Source: CBDDEI01 sp965226775
Lineage (GTDB): Bacteria; Chloroflexota; Dehalococcoidia; SHYD01
DNA length: 64,000 bases
Direction of reading: 5' to 3'
NCBI GenBank assembly: GCA_965226775.1
Contig: CBDDEI010000002.1
Location: 1,984,001 to 2,048,000, forward strand
Part shown: piece after piece, positions 8,549-17,833 of the stretch
Layout of the letters: the number at the start of each line of letters is the position of its first letter
How positions within the stretch are numbered: the stretch's first letter is position 1
Translations under genes and position numbers: made by a program
Notes under the pieces: model-generated
What the model was told of the DNA's origin: nothing
The model's database searches: none
Seen by the model: the letters and a program-made list of their open reading frames with translations, nothing else

Positions 8549-9295
8549 CTGACTACTATCTCCCAAGAACAACAAGCCCAGACCGAGACGCGCTTCCTAG
8601 CTGCTACGGCAGGGTTGGGCCTTTCCCTAAGCAGCAATGCGCTGGAGCCCTTCCGGCGCTACCAGCAAGCCCTTGAGCAGTGGAACCAGCGCGCGAACCT
8701 TACCGCTATCACCGGCTACGAAGAGGTCTTCTCCCTCCACTTCCTCGATTCCCTCTCCACCCTCCTGGCGCTGCCCAACGGCAACAGCCCCGTCCGGCTT
8801 CTGGACGTGGGCGCGGGCGCGGGCTTCCCCGGCCTGCCTCTGAAACTAGCAAAGCCGGATCTGCAGCTCACCCTCTTGGAGGCTACTGCTAAGAAGACCG
8901 CCTTCTTGGATGCGCTGGTGACCGAGCTTGGCCTGGAGAGCGTGACCGTGCTCACCGGACGCGCCGAAGCCGCCGCCCACGATGCTGCCCACCGGGAGCA
9001 GTACGACGCGGTGGTGAGCCGGGGCGTCGCCAAGCTGGCGACCCTGGCCGAGTACCTGCTCCCCTTCTGCAAGGTGGGCGGCCTCGCTATTGCGATGAAG
9101 CAGGGAGACATCGCGGGGGAACTCACCGCGGCCGAGCGCGCCATCGGGCTGCTGGGCGGCGTGCTGCAGGAGACCGTTGCTGTTGACCTCCCAGGCCTAC
9201 CGCCGGGCCGGCAACTGGTGGTCATGCTCAAGGCGCACGCTACGCCGCCTGCCTATCCCCGGCGCACCGGTCTCCCCGCGAAACGGCCGCTCTAG
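8549..9295 (+). CDS. rsmG: 16S rRNA (guanine527-N7)-methyltransferase RsmG
   Basis: This is the GidB/RsmG family, which methylates N7 of G527 in 16S rRNA. The SAM-binding motif I region reads LLDVGAGAGFPGLPLKLAKP, preceded by LEQWNQRANLTAITGYEEVF and followed by LLEATAKKTAFLDAL and VVSRGVAKL. The open frame extends upstream to 8312, but that extension is non-homologous and overlaps the divergent gene. The best ribosome site is AGGAG at 8536-8540, 8 bases before an in-frame CTG at 8549. That gives 248 residues, the normal family size, and implies a rare CTG start. The alternative ATG at 8465 has a poor site. Confidence 0.9.
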   Translation: MTTISQEQQAQTETRFLAATAGLGLSLSSNALEPFRRYQQALEQWNQRANLTAITGYEEVFSLHFLDSLSTLLALPNGNSPVRLLDVGAGAGFPGLPLKLAKPDLQLTLLEATAKKTAFLDALVTELGLESVTVLTGRAEAAAHDAAHREQYDAVVSRGVAKLATLAEYLLPFCKVGGLAIAMKQGDIAGELTAAERAIGLLGGVLQETVAVDLPGLPPGRQLVVMLKAHATPPAYPRRTGLPAKRPL

Positions 9296-9300
9296 CCGTA

Positions 9301-9860
9301 ATGTGCCCGCTTTCCCCCGACCCCCTGGCGATGGCCCTGCGCTCCTTGCCTACAGCGCGCGGGCTATCATCTTATCCACCAAAACCCGGCGCCGCTACCT
9401 GCTGCCGCTCCTCCACGGCATCATCGCGATGGGGTACTATCTGTGGGCGCAACGCTACATGGGCCGCGCCGGCATCGTCATCTCCCTCACCGTGGTTGAA
9501 TTCATGACCATCAGCAATTTCGTTACCGACCTCCAGCACCACAGCGCACTCGTCGAGACGGGCGACCGCCGCGGCTCCTCCGGTGCACTCAACCAGCTTG
9601 CCTCGTACTTAGACGAGTCTGGTCAGCGGCAGCCTATCGCGCAGGACTGGGGGCTGAAGTACAACGTCCCGATCCTCACCCAGGCCCTCGCCACCGGCGA
9701 GCACGTCCATCTTTCCCACGGCGTCGATGATTATGTCACCTATCCTAGGCTCTTGCTCTCTGAGAAAGCGCCGAGTGAACCAGGCATGCGGCACGCACTC
9801 CTAGCAGAGCCCCGGGAGCGGGACGGCGCGCCCATCTACCAGATATACGCCGCGCGATGA
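9301..9860 (+). pseudogene. Truncated GT39-like membrane glycosyltransferase (C-terminal remnant)
   Basis: The open frame 9177-9860 overlaps rsmG, and only its part after about 9350 looks like protein. It contains a polytopic tail (RRRYLLPLLHGIIAMGYYLW) followed by a soluble end (ALNQLASYLDESGQRQPI, then AQDWGLKYNVPILTQ) resembling the C-terminus of dolichyl-phosphate-mannose-type glycosyltransferases. The N-terminal membrane domain with the catalytic acidic loop is missing, and rsmG directly abuts. It is therefore probably a deletion remnant. The stop overlaps the start of the next gene by 4 bases, so translation of the remnant could still couple to the ligase downstream. Confidence 0.6.
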
Positions 9861-11308
9861 AGCTCCCACCCCAGCCCTGGCTCCACGCCCCTGCGTTGCG
9901 CGACCAAGCCCTCGCCGGCGCGGTGGTAGCAGCCATCACCCTCGCCTTCTACTGGAGCCCGTTGCTGCCGCTGACCGTCCTGCTGGGCGCAGCCCTGCTC
10001 TATCTCTTCTGGCAGCGGCTGGATCTGGGCTTGCTGGTAGTGCTGGTGAGCGCCCCGTTCTATCGTTTCCCCAAGCTCTACGACCAGGGGGGATTAGGCG
10101 CACTACTTGGCCGTGAGGGTGCGCTGGAAGTGAGCCTGGCCGAGTCCGCTCTGATCCTGTGCCTCCTGGCCTGGGGCCTCCGGCGGTTCTTCCAGCCCGA
10201 CATCGACGCGGCGGCGACGGGAAAGTCTCCTTTTACCGACCCCGCGGTCTGGCTTCCTCCCGCGGTGCTCATTGCCGCGGCGGTGGTAACACTCCCCTTC
10301 ACGGAACACCTCAGCGTGGCGCTGCGGGAATTCCGCGTAGTGGTGGTGGGGCCGTCGCTCTACTACCTGATGCTCGTGCACACCCTCCGCAAGGAGCAGG
10401 ACGTGGGCACGTTTATGTGGGCGCTGGCGCTCCTGGGCGGCGGGATAGGGCTGTACAGCCTGTACCACTATCTCTTTGTAGGTGTGGTGGAGAGCACCGG
10501 CGGGGTGGACCGGGTGCTGGCGGTCTATCACTCCCCCAACGCGCTGGCCCTCTTCCTCGGCAGGGTTATTCCTGTAGCGGCGGCGTTGATGCTGGCGGTC
10601 TACGCGCAGCAGGCTGCAAGGGATGCGCAGCGTTTCTGGAAGCCTCTCCTTGCGCTAGGTGGCGTGAGTCTGGCGCTGATGGCCGGCGCGCTCTACCTCA
10701 CCTTCTCCCGGGGCGCGCTCCTGGGAGTCGTCGCCGCGGTGCTGGCGTTGCTCTTCGGCCTCAACCGCCGCTCTGCGTTCCTGGTGCTGGGCGCGCTGGC
10801 CGTAGCCGGAGCCGTCGCGCTCATCGCGGTGCCCCAGGACCGCCTCCTAGCCGCAGCGCCGCTTCTGCAACGGCTGTACGTGTGGCAGGCAGCGCTAGCT
10901 ATGGTCGCGGACCATCCTATCGTGGGTGTGGGCCTCGATAACTTTCTTTATTACTACCCACGTTATATACTGCCGCAAGCGGCGTTGGAGCCTAACGTCT
11001 CCCATGCCCATAACGTGTTCCTTGATTACTGGACACGACTTGGCATACTAGGTCTAATTACTTTGACATTTTTACAAGGACTCTTCTGGGGGCGGGTCAG
11101 AAACTTCCTGATACGGCCTGTCGCACCATACCAGCGCTGGCTCGTCCTTGGCCTTGCTGCGAGTATGGTAGACTTCTTAGTGCACGGGCTCATTGATAAC
11201 AGCTACTTCCTTATTGACCTAGCCCTAATCTTCTGGCTTACCTTTGCGCTCATGACCATATTGCATCGCACCGCTCCCCAGCCGCTTGCGAGAGGCTCGC
11301 AGCTGTGA
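9857..11308 (+). CDS. O-antigen ligase/polymerase family membrane protein (Wzy_C)
   Basis: This 483-residue polytopic membrane protein has about 12 hydrophobic segments. The Wzy_C signature region includes LYLTFSRGALLGVVAAVLAL and, in the large periplasmic loop, ALAMVADHPIVGVGLDNFLY followed by NVSHAHNVFLDYWTRLGILG with the conserved His. Such proteins polymerise or ligate lipid-linked glycans on the outer face of the membrane. It overlaps the remnant upstream and the epimerase gene downstream by 4 bases each. A second, similar gene lies at 12446-13729. Confidence 0.88.
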   Translation: MKLPPQPWLHAPALRDQALAGAVVAAITLAFYWSPLLPLTVLLGAALLYLFWQRLDLGLLVVLVSAPFYRFPKLYDQGGLGALLGREGALEVSLAESALILCLLAWGLRRFFQPDIDAAATGKSPFTDPAVWLPPAVLIAAAVVTLPFTEHLSVALREFRVVVVGPSLYYLMLVHTLRKEQDVGTFMWALALLGGGIGLYSLYHYLFVGVVESTGGVDRVLAVYHSPNALALFLGRVIPVAAALMLAVYAQQAARDAQRFWKPLLALGGVSLALMAGALYLTFSRGALLGVVAAVLALLFGLNRRSAFLVLGALAVAGAVALIAVPQDRLLAAAPLLQRLYVWQAALAMVADHPIVGVGLDNFLYYYPRYILPQAALEPNVSHAHNVFLDYWTRLGILGLITLTFLQGLFWGRVRNFLIRPVAPYQRWLVLGLAASMVDFLVHGLIDNSYFLIDLALIFWLTFALMTILHRTAPQPLARGSQL

Positions 11309-12267
11309 ACGTAGTCGTCTCAGGAGGCGCAGGCTTCGTCGGCTCGCACCTCTGCGACTCACTGATCGCAGAAGGGCACCGCGTTACTGTCCTGGATAAC
11401 CTCATCACGGGCAAGTGGGAGAATGTGAAGCATCTGGAGGGTTCATCCAGCTTCCAGTTTATCCTGCACGACGTCACCGAGCCTTTGCCGGACCTCCCCT
11501 GCGACGCCATCTATCACCTCGCCAGTCCTGCCAGCCCTGTGGGTTACTGGGCACACCCCTTGGAAACCCTCATGGTGAACTCTATCGGCACCCACAACCT
11601 ACTCCAGCTCGCCGAGCGAGAGGGCGCTCGCTTCCTGCTCACTTCCACCTCCGAGGTGTACGGCGACCCTGTGGTTCACCCCCAGACTGAGGACTACTGG
11701 GGCAACGTGAACCCGATTGGGCCCCGCTCCTGTTACGACGAAGGCAAACGGTTTGCGGAGGCGCTTACCGTGAACTACGCCCAAGAGCGCGGGCTGGATT
11801 ACCGCATTGTGCGTATTTTCAACACCTACGGCCCCCGCAACCAGCCAGAGGATGGGCGGGTCATCCCCAACTTCCTGACGGAAGCCCTTAGCGACACGCC
11901 CCTTACCATCAATGGCGATGGCCGCCAGACGCGTAGCTTCTGCTATGTGTCAGACCTAGTGGAAGGGCTCATGCTCACGATGTTTGAAGAGGCCGCCCGC
12001 GACCAGGTGCTAAACCTCGGCAATCCTGAGGAGTTCACCATCCTGGACTTGGCGCAGCGCATCAAAGCCCTAGTGGGCAGCGCATCTACCGTTAGTCACG
12101 AACGGCCACGGCCTGAAGAGATTGTGAGGCGTCAGCCCGACATCTCCAAAGCTAAGAAACTGCTGAAGTGGGAGCCAAAAGTTGGGCTAGATGAAGGCCT
12201 TAAGCTCACCGTGGAGTGGCTGCAGGACCGCTCCCTCTCATCCCAACTCCCCACCCTACATTCCTGA
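11305..12267 (+). CDS. UDP-glucuronate decarboxylase (UDP-xylose synthase) family epimerase
   Basis: This 320-residue extended short-chain dehydrogenase belongs to the UXS group, which converts UDP-glucuronate to UDP-xylose. The NAD site is VSGGAGFVGSHLCDSLI and the catalytic elements are TSTSEVYGDP and SCYDEGKR (Tyr-x3-Lys). Other UXS-like stretches are LASPASPVGYWAHPLETL and RIFNTYGPRNQPEDGRVIPNF. The GTG start overlaps the previous stop (GTGA). It probably supplies a pentose donor to the glycosyltransferases around it. A dTDP-glucose 4,6-dehydratase-like role is less likely given the SPASP and PRSCYDEGKR motifs. Confidence 0.88.
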   Translation: MNVVVSGGAGFVGSHLCDSLIAEGHRVTVLDNLITGKWENVKHLEGSSSFQFILHDVTEPLPDLPCDAIYHLASPASPVGYWAHPLETLMVNSIGTHNLLQLAEREGARFLLTSTSEVYGDPVVHPQTEDYWGNVNPIGPRSCYDEGKRFAEALTVNYAQERGLDYRIVRIFNTYGPRNQPEDGRVIPNFLTEALSDTPLTINGDGRQTRSFCYVSDLVEGLMLTMFEEAARDQVLNLGNPEEFTILDLAQRIKALVGSASTVSHERPRPEEIVRRQPDISKAKKLLKWEPKVGLDEGLKLTVEWLQDRSLSSQLPTLHS

Positions 12268-12413
12268 CCGGAGCGGCTACGGCCACTTTACGCCTCTTTC
12301 CCCTGGGCTACCTGGCATGGATCGGTGTGCTCCTGGGACTCGCGCTAGCCCTGGCGACACTCCCTCTCCCTAGTATCGGACTGCTGCTGGCGGCGCCGCG
12401 GCCGTTCTGGTAG
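12216..12413 (+). CDS. N-terminal piece of the second O-antigen ligase-like protein (frameshifted)
   Basis: A short frame starting at a GTG inside the end of the decarboxylase gene encodes a strongly hydrophobic segment (LGYLAWIGVLLGLALALATL) and stops at 12413. From about 12383 the following hydrophobic sequence (GGAAAVLVAITYPVAAIGLV) continues in the frame of the gene at 12446, whose own upstream frame is closed by TAG at 12371. The simplest reading is one membrane protein beginning near 12216-12280 with a single indel in the GC-rich stretch around 12383-12400. Confidence 0.5.
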   Translation: MAAGPLPLIPTPHPTFLTGAATATLRLFPLGYLAWIGVLLGLALALATLPLPSIGLLLAAPRPFW

Positions 12414-12445
12414 CCATCACCTATCCCGTCGCTGCTATCGGGCTC

Positions 12446-13729
12446 GTGGCCTTCGCGGTTCCCTATAGCGATGTCATTAGCATCCCCATCGGCGGTTTCT
12501 CGCTGACCGCCGCGGAAGGCGCGCTGGGGCTGGCGTTCCTGGTATGGCTTGCTCGCTGCGCCTTGGAGCACAACCTCTCCCTCCGCAATCCCGCCGCGCT
12601 CTTCCTTGTAGGCGTCATGGTGGCAGCAGCGGCCTTCTCTGCTGCAGGCGCGCTCTCCCTGGGCCCAGCCCTCAAGGAGGTGGTCAAGTGGCTGGAGTTC
12701 GGCCTAGCGATGTTGCTGGCGATGCAGCTAATCCGCACAGACACCGAGCGCACGGTAGCCGTCGCAGCCATCCTGCTCGCGGGGGTTTCCCAAACGCTCC
12801 ACGGCATCTCGCAAGCGAGCGCAGTGGCGGGGCCTGCAGGCTTCCTCCTAGCGCCGGGCACCCTGCGCGCGTTCGGTGTGTTTGACCAGCCCAACCCCTA
12901 CGCCGTGTACCTGGCAACCACCCTTTGCCTCACCTTCGGCCTCTCGCTGGCGCTGGCTACCCACCGCTTCCGGCAACTCTTCAGCATGCCTGGGTTGCTC
13001 CTCCCCATCGCAGGGGTGCTGGTTTCTGCAGGCGTATACCTCTCCTACTCCCGCAGCGCGTGGTTGGCAATGGCCGCTGCTGTTGGCGTGATGGTTGCCG
13101 TGAGAAGTCGCAGGCTCGCGCTGGTTGGAGCGGCTGGGATCGCACTGCTGGGCGGCCTGATTATCACCGGCGGGATCGCCCTGCTGCCTGCGGCGCTCAC
13201 CGCCCGTTTCAACATCTTTTTTGATATGTTCTCTCTCTTTGACGCCCGCACTGCCGTCCTCACCTCAGAGAACTTTGCCATCGTCCACCGAATGGCTATC
13301 TGGCAGGCCGCTTGGGACATGTTCCGCGACCATCCCTTCTTGGGGATAGGCATCGGCAACTTTGACCTGTTCTACCCAACCTATGCCCTGCCGGGTTGGC
13401 CCGTGTTGCCCGGCCACGCCCACAACTACTACCTAAATCTGCTGGCTGAACAGGGAGTCGTAGGGTTGGCCGCCTACTTTGCGCTGCTGAGCGGGCTAGC
13501 CGTGCTGGTACTCGCCGCGTTACGGCGCATCACCGCTCCCGCCGAGACACGCTGGCTGCGGCAAGGGCTGGTCTTAGGCGCATTGGGCACGCTGGCCTTG
13601 CTGACAGTGCACCACGGCTTTGATAATCTCTATGTGCACGGCATTGGCATCCAGCTGGGGCTTCTGCTTGGCCTTGCCTTTGGGGCACAAGATAACCCGA
13701 CGCAACGGCGCGAGAACGGCGGCCACTAA
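12446..13729 (+). CDS. O-antigen ligase/polymerase family membrane protein, second copy
   Basis: The open part is 427 residues from a GTG. This polytopic protein has the Wzy_C pattern YLSYSRSAWLAMAAAVGVMV and a loop with AAWDMFRDHPFLGIGIGNFD followed by PGHAHNYYLNLLAEQGVVGL, closely parallel to the protein at 9857-11308. The coding frame stays open upstream to 12374 and is probably joined to the piece at 12216-12413 by a frame break. Two such proteins in one locus could act on different glycans or divide polymerase and ligase roles. No ribosome site is evident at 12446, which supports a more upstream start. Confidence 0.85.
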   Translation: MAFAVPYSDVISIPIGGFSLTAAEGALGLAFLVWLARCALEHNLSLRNPAALFLVGVMVAAAAFSAAGALSLGPALKEVVKWLEFGLAMLLAMQLIRTDTERTVAVAAILLAGVSQTLHGISQASAVAGPAGFLLAPGTLRAFGVFDQPNPYAVYLATTLCLTFGLSLALATHRFRQLFSMPGLLLPIAGVLVSAGVYLSYSRSAWLAMAAAVGVMVAVRSRRLALVGAAGIALLGGLIITGGIALLPAALTARFNIFFDMFSLFDARTAVLTSENFAIVHRMAIWQAAWDMFRDHPFLGIGIGNFDLFYPTYALPGWPVLPGHAHNYYLNLLAEQGVVGLAAYFALLSGLAVLVLAALRRITAPAETRWLRQGLVLGALGTLALLTVHHGFDNLYVHGIGIQLGLLLGLAFGAQDNPTQRRENGGH

Positions 13730-13732
13730 GTA

Positions 13733-14746
13733 GTGGAAGACACTGCCAACAAAGACGCCCTCCTTCCGCAAGAGGAATCCCTCCCTACTTCAGGATGGGG
13801 CTGGCGTTCTGCGCTCTCCTTCGCCTTTGCCCTGGCGCTATTAGCCTTCTTTGCATCCCGCCTTAACGTAGACGTAGGCAGTATTTGGCAGACTATCCGC
13901 GGGGCAGATGTGTCCCTGGTAGCCGCGGGCTTTGTGTCCTACTACCTCATCTTTCCGATACGCGGCTTGCGCTGGGGCAAGCTCCTGGGAAATGTGAGTA
14001 AAGACGCCTCGGTGCAGTACACCGTGCCGCCCCTCAACACGCTTGCGGAGATCACCTTCCTGGGCTGGTTTGTGAACTGTGTGATGCCGGCCAAGCTGGG
14101 CGATGCCTACCGCGCCTACCAGTTCAAGCGCATTACTCAGGGCAGCCTCTCCTCCGCCCTAGGCACCATCTTTGCCGAGCGGTTCCTGGACGTAGTTGTG
14201 CTCGCGACGCTGCTCATCGGCGCGTTGCTCACGCTGGGCGCTTTCAATCAGGGCTCTGACAGCACGCCTACCGCCCTGCTTGGCGCAAGCCTCCTCCTGC
14301 TTGTAGTGGGCGCAATTGGACTGACCGCCATGTGGACGCTGCGAGAGCGCCTGCCTTCACTCATGCCCCAGCGGGTACAGGCCATCTACTCTCGGTTCCA
14401 ACACGGCATCCTGGGCAGCTTCCAGAACATGCTAGTAGTGGCGCCGTTGAGCATCCTGGTCTGGTTCGCAGAAGTGGGACGGGTGTACTTTGTGGTCCAA
14501 GCCATGGACTTGGATTTAGGACTCCCCTTCATAGTGCTGCTAGCCCTCACTCAGGCGCTGCTCACCGTGGTGCCTTTCACACCCGGAGGGCTCGGCCTGG
14601 TAGAGACAGGCCTGGTGGGCCTCCTGCTTTTTGCGGGCATCCCCAAAGAACTAGCAGTGGCTACCGCGCTCCTAGACCGGACTATCAGCTACTGGAGCGT
14701 CATTGTGCTGGGATTCATCCTCTTCCTCATTCGGCGCAGGGTGTAG
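13733..14746 (+). CDS. Lysylphosphatidylglycerol synthase-type/UPF0104 membrane protein
   Basis: This 337-residue protein belongs to the YbhN/AglD (LPG_synthase_TM) family. It has 7-8 hydrophobic segments, GLRWGKLLGNV after the second helix, the family block FVNCVMPAKLGDAYRAYQFK, and the C-terminal VPFTPGGLGLVETGLVGLL. Relatives act in flipping or transfer of lipid-linked sugars and lipids, but the function of this member is not known. The GTG start lies 4 bases after the preceding stop, and the next glycosyltransferase starts 5 bases after its own stop. Confidence 0.85.
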   Translation: MEDTANKDALLPQEESLPTSGWGWRSALSFAFALALLAFFASRLNVDVGSIWQTIRGADVSLVAAGFVSYYLIFPIRGLRWGKLLGNVSKDASVQYTVPPLNTLAEITFLGWFVNCVMPAKLGDAYRAYQFKRITQGSLSSALGTIFAERFLDVVVLATLLIGALLTLGAFNQGSDSTPTALLGASLLLLVVGAIGLTAMWTLRERLPSLMPQRVQAIYSRFQHGILGSFQNMLVVAPLSILVWFAEVGRVYFVVQAMDLDLGLPFIVLLALTQALLTVVPFTPGGLGLVETGLVGLLLFAGIPKELAVATALLDRTISYWSVIVLGFILFLIRRRV

Positions 14747-14750
14747 GACG

Positions 14751-15911
14751 TTGCGCATCGGCATCGACTTCACGGCGGCGGTGGAAGAAAGCGCGGGCAT
14801 CGGCCGCTTCACACGGGAGCTTATCCGCGCCCTCCTGGATACCGAGAGCGACCACAGCTACGTGCTGGTCGCGCCAAGAGGTACAGCCGCGCCATCCTGG
14901 GTAGCGCGGCGCCCGGCGGTCCGGTGGGTAACTCTGCCTGCCTCCGCCCGCATCGCCTCCATCCTGTGGCACCGCTTACACGCCCCTATCCCCGTCGAGC
15001 GCTTCACCGGTCCCTTAGATCTGTTCCACGCCACCAACTACCTCCTGCCGCCCTTGCAACACGCGCGGGGTATCGTCACCGTCCACGATCTCAGCTACAA
15101 GGTGCACCCAGAGTTCGCGGAGCCGCGACTGGCGCGCTACTTGGCGCAGCGGGTGCCCGCCTCGCTACGGCGCGCCGGCCTCGTCCTGGCCGACTCTGCG
15201 CACACTAAGGCGGAACTAGTGCGGCACTACGATATGGCTCCCGAGCAGGTGTCTGTGGTGTACGGGGGCGTTTCCAAGGAGTTCTGCCCGGACATGGACG
15301 AGCGGGAACTTGAGCGCGTCCGCCACCGGTACGGCCTGCCGCCCTCCTACCTCCTTACCGTTGGCCGTTTGGAGCCCAGAAAGAACCTGCTCACTTTGCT
15401 AAAGGCCTACCAACTGCTGGTGACACAACAAACGCCCTCGCTGCCCCGCCTGGTCATTGCCGGCGGCACGGGCTGGCGCTATGAGCCCATCTTTGAAGCG
15501 GTGTCCGGCCTGGAGTTGACCAACCTGGTCGATTTCCTGGGCTACGTGCCCGACGAGGATCTGCCGGCGCTGATAGCGGGAGCAGAGGCTTTCCTCTACC
15601 CCAGCTACTACGAGGGCTTTGGGTTGCCGCCCCTGGAGGCGATGGCTTGCGGCACGCCCGTAGTCGCCAGCAACACCTCCTCCCTTCCGGAAGTGGTCGG
15701 AGACGCCGGTCTCCTGGTGTCCCCCCACGAACCGGAGGCGCTGGCACAAGCGATGTCGCTCCTCCTCTCTAATCCCCAATTGCGGCAAGAGCTGCGGGAG
15801 AAGGGGTTGGCTCAGGCAGCGCGCTTCACCTGGGAGGCGGCAGCGCAACAATTGCTGGAGGCGTACACTGTGGTTGGCGGCTCGCTCACTACGAACCCCG
15901 CCCGGAAGTAA
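14751..15911 (+). CDS. Glycosyltransferase family 4
   Basis: The protein starts at TTG 14751 (reading LRIGIDFTAAVEESAGIGRF), directly after the upstream stop. Upstream in-frame codons back to 14703 lie within the preceding gene and add non-homologous residues. At about 386 residues it has the GT4 architecture: HDLSYKVHPEFAEPRLARYL, VGRLEPRKNLLTLLKAY, and the signature YPSYYEGFGLPPLEAMACGT. It is close in sequence style to the proteins at 6708-7814 and 15920-17058, which suggests duplicated mannosyltransferase-like enzymes in one locus. Confidence 0.88.
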   Translation: MRIGIDFTAAVEESAGIGRFTRELIRALLDTESDHSYVLVAPRGTAAPSWVARRPAVRWVTLPASARIASILWHRLHAPIPVERFTGPLDLFHATNYLLPPLQHARGIVTVHDLSYKVHPEFAEPRLARYLAQRVPASLRRAGLVLADSAHTKAELVRHYDMAPEQVSVVYGGVSKEFCPDMDERELERVRHRYGLPPSYLLTVGRLEPRKNLLTLLKAYQLLVTQQTPSLPRLVIAGGTGWRYEPIFEAVSGLELTNLVDFLGYVPDEDLPALIAGAEAFLYPSYYEGFGLPPLEAMACGTPVVASNTSSLPEVVGDAGLLVSPHEPEALAQAMSLLLSNPQLRQELREKGLAQAARFTWEAAAQQLLEAYTVVGGSLTTNPARK

Positions 15912-15919
15912 GCACCACG

Positions 15920-17058
15920 ATGCACCTTGCCATCAACGGCTATTTCCTAGACAAGCTGAATACCGGCACCGGCCAGTACACGCTACAACTGCTGCGCGAG
16001 CTGGAGACGCTCTGGCGAGACAAGATCACCGTCCTGGTTCCCATAACGCCAAGGACACCTATCAGAGTCCGAAGGTGAACGTCCACGTAGTGAAGGCATC
16101 CCTACCGGATAACTGGAGCAAGGTTTGGTTTGAGCACATTGGCGTGCCGCGCGCGGTGCGACAGCTAGGCGCAGACCTCCTGCACGTCCCCTACTTAGGC
16201 CCACCGCTGCACTGTCCCATAGCCAGCGTAACCACCATCCACGATCTCATCCAGCAGGTTGTCCCTGCACTGAGGGGGGGACATTTAGCGGGCTTCTACA
16301 ACCGCATGGCGGCGGTGGCGGCACGACGCGCGACCCTGCTCCTCGCCGACTCCGAGCACACCCGGCAGACCATCCAGACCCACCTAAAGGCAGACCAGGA
16401 ACGGGTGGAGCGCATCTACCTGGGCGTGGACAAGAGCTTTACCGCTACGGCCGAGGAGGGTGAACGATCACGCATCGCCCAGCGGTACGGCATTGACGGC
16501 CCTTACATCTTCTACCTGGGCGGATTGGACTTGCGCAAGAACGTCTCCTTCCTCATCCGCTCCTACGCTCAAGCGCAGGTGACCACACCGCTCGTCATTA
16601 CCGGCGAGCCCCGCTCCAGCAGACAGGCCTCCTTCCCCGACCTCCTGACGGTGGCGCAGCAAGCGGGCGTGGCGGAGAAAGTACGCTTCATCGGCTGGGT
16701 GCCGGAAGAGGACAAGCCCGCCCTCTATCGTTCCGCAGACCTTTTTATCTTCCCCTCCCTTTATGAAGGCTTTGGCCTGACCCCTTTGGAGGCCCTGGCT
16801 TGCGGCACCCCCGTACTGTGCAGCAATGCAACCAGCCTGCCGGAGGTGGTAGGCGACGCCGCCCTGCTCTTCGATCCCTTAGACGAAGAGGGTCTCGCCA
16901 ACCTCATCCAACAGACCACCCATGACCAAGACCTCCTTACTTCACTGCGCCTGCGGGGACCCGCCCAGGCCAAGCAGTTTACCTGGCGCCGCACCGCAGA
17001 GGAGACCATTGCCGCATACAACAAAGCGTTGAGCCTACATCAGACACACAATGATTAA
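15920..17058 (+). CDS. Glycosyltransferase family 4 (one frame break near 16041)
   Basis: The N-terminus is read from ATG 15920 (MHLAINGYFLDKLNTGTGQY) to VLVP, after which the frame closes. The rest continues in another frame as HNAKDTYQSPKVNVHVVKAS and runs to 17058. Adding one C to the CCC at 16040-16042 joins them cleanly (VLVPHNAKDTY). The remainder is a standard GT4: IHDLIQQVVP, LGGLDLRKNVSFLIRSYA and FPSLYEGFGLTPLEALACGT. The open frame beginning at 15874 gives an unrelated N-terminus. It overlaps the methyltransferase start by 8 bases. Confidence 0.85.
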
Positions 17059-17833
17059 GCAACCTGCCGTTACCCTTGTACCAGCGGAACCACAACCCTG
17101 GCAGCCGGAAGAGGGGCTGAACCGCCGCAACCTCACGCTACGCCGCGCCGCCCGGGAGATTCAAAGCCGTTCGGGCCGGGTGCTGGAGGTGGGCGCTGGC
17201 ACGGCGCGCTTCCTGCGCGCGCTGCGCGCCGGCCGGAGCGACCTCCAGCCCCACGCCAGCGACCGCGACCGCGCCAGCCTGCTCACCGCGCGCCGCATGG
17301 ATCCGGACGTGCAATTGGTTCAGAGCGACTTCACCGCTCTCCCGTATCATGACGAGAGCTTCGACATCGCGCTGGTCTTTGACGTGCTGGAGCACCTGCC
17401 TGAGCCTGAGCGCGGCCTTGAGGAGCTGCACCGGATTCTGACACCCGGCGGCTTGCTCCATGCCCTTGTCCCCTGTGAAGGCCAGCCTGCAACGTTGCAC
17501 TGGGCCATGTGGAAGCTCCACGTAGCCTCCGACCTTAAGGAGCGGCGGGTGGGACACGTGCAGCGGTTTACCCACCGCAGCCTATCGAGGCTGCTGCACG
17601 CGCACGGCTTCCGAATCCAGCGGGTGAGCTACAGCATGCACCCCATCGGCCAGGTGCGGGATGTGATTAGGTATATAGAAGAGGAGCGATGGTTCCCCAA
17701 CTGGGTGCAGCACAATCCGTTGTACCGGATAGCACGCGGCGCTGTCTGGGGCGCAGCTTACGTGGAGTCCACCGTGCTGCGTAGGGTTCCGCTGTCCGCC
17801 GTCGCCCTCCACGTTACCGCCGTCAAAGCATGA
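17051..17833 (+). CDS. Class I SAM-dependent methyltransferase
   Basis: This 260-residue protein of the Methyltransf_11 type has motif I VLEVGAGTARFLRAL, an acidic motif II within SDRDRASLLTARRMD, and FDIALVFDVLEHLPEPERGL followed by LHRILTPGGLLHALVPCEG. No membrane segment is evident. It is embedded between two GT4 genes with overlaps of 8 and 4 bases, so it probably methylates a sugar or a lipid-linked glycan of the locus. The acceptor cannot be predicted. Confidence 0.85.
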   Translation: MIKQPAVTLVPAEPQPWQPEEGLNRRNLTLRRAAREIQSRSGRVLEVGAGTARFLRALRAGRSDLQPHASDRDRASLLTARRMDPDVQLVQSDFTALPYHDESFDIALVFDVLEHLPEPERGLEELHRILTPGGLLHALVPCEGQPATLHWAMWKLHVASDLKERRVGHVQRFTHRSLSRLLHAHGFRIQRVSYSMHPIGQVRDVIRYIEEERWFPNWVQHNPLYRIARGAVWGAAYVESTVLRRVPLSAVALHVTAVKA

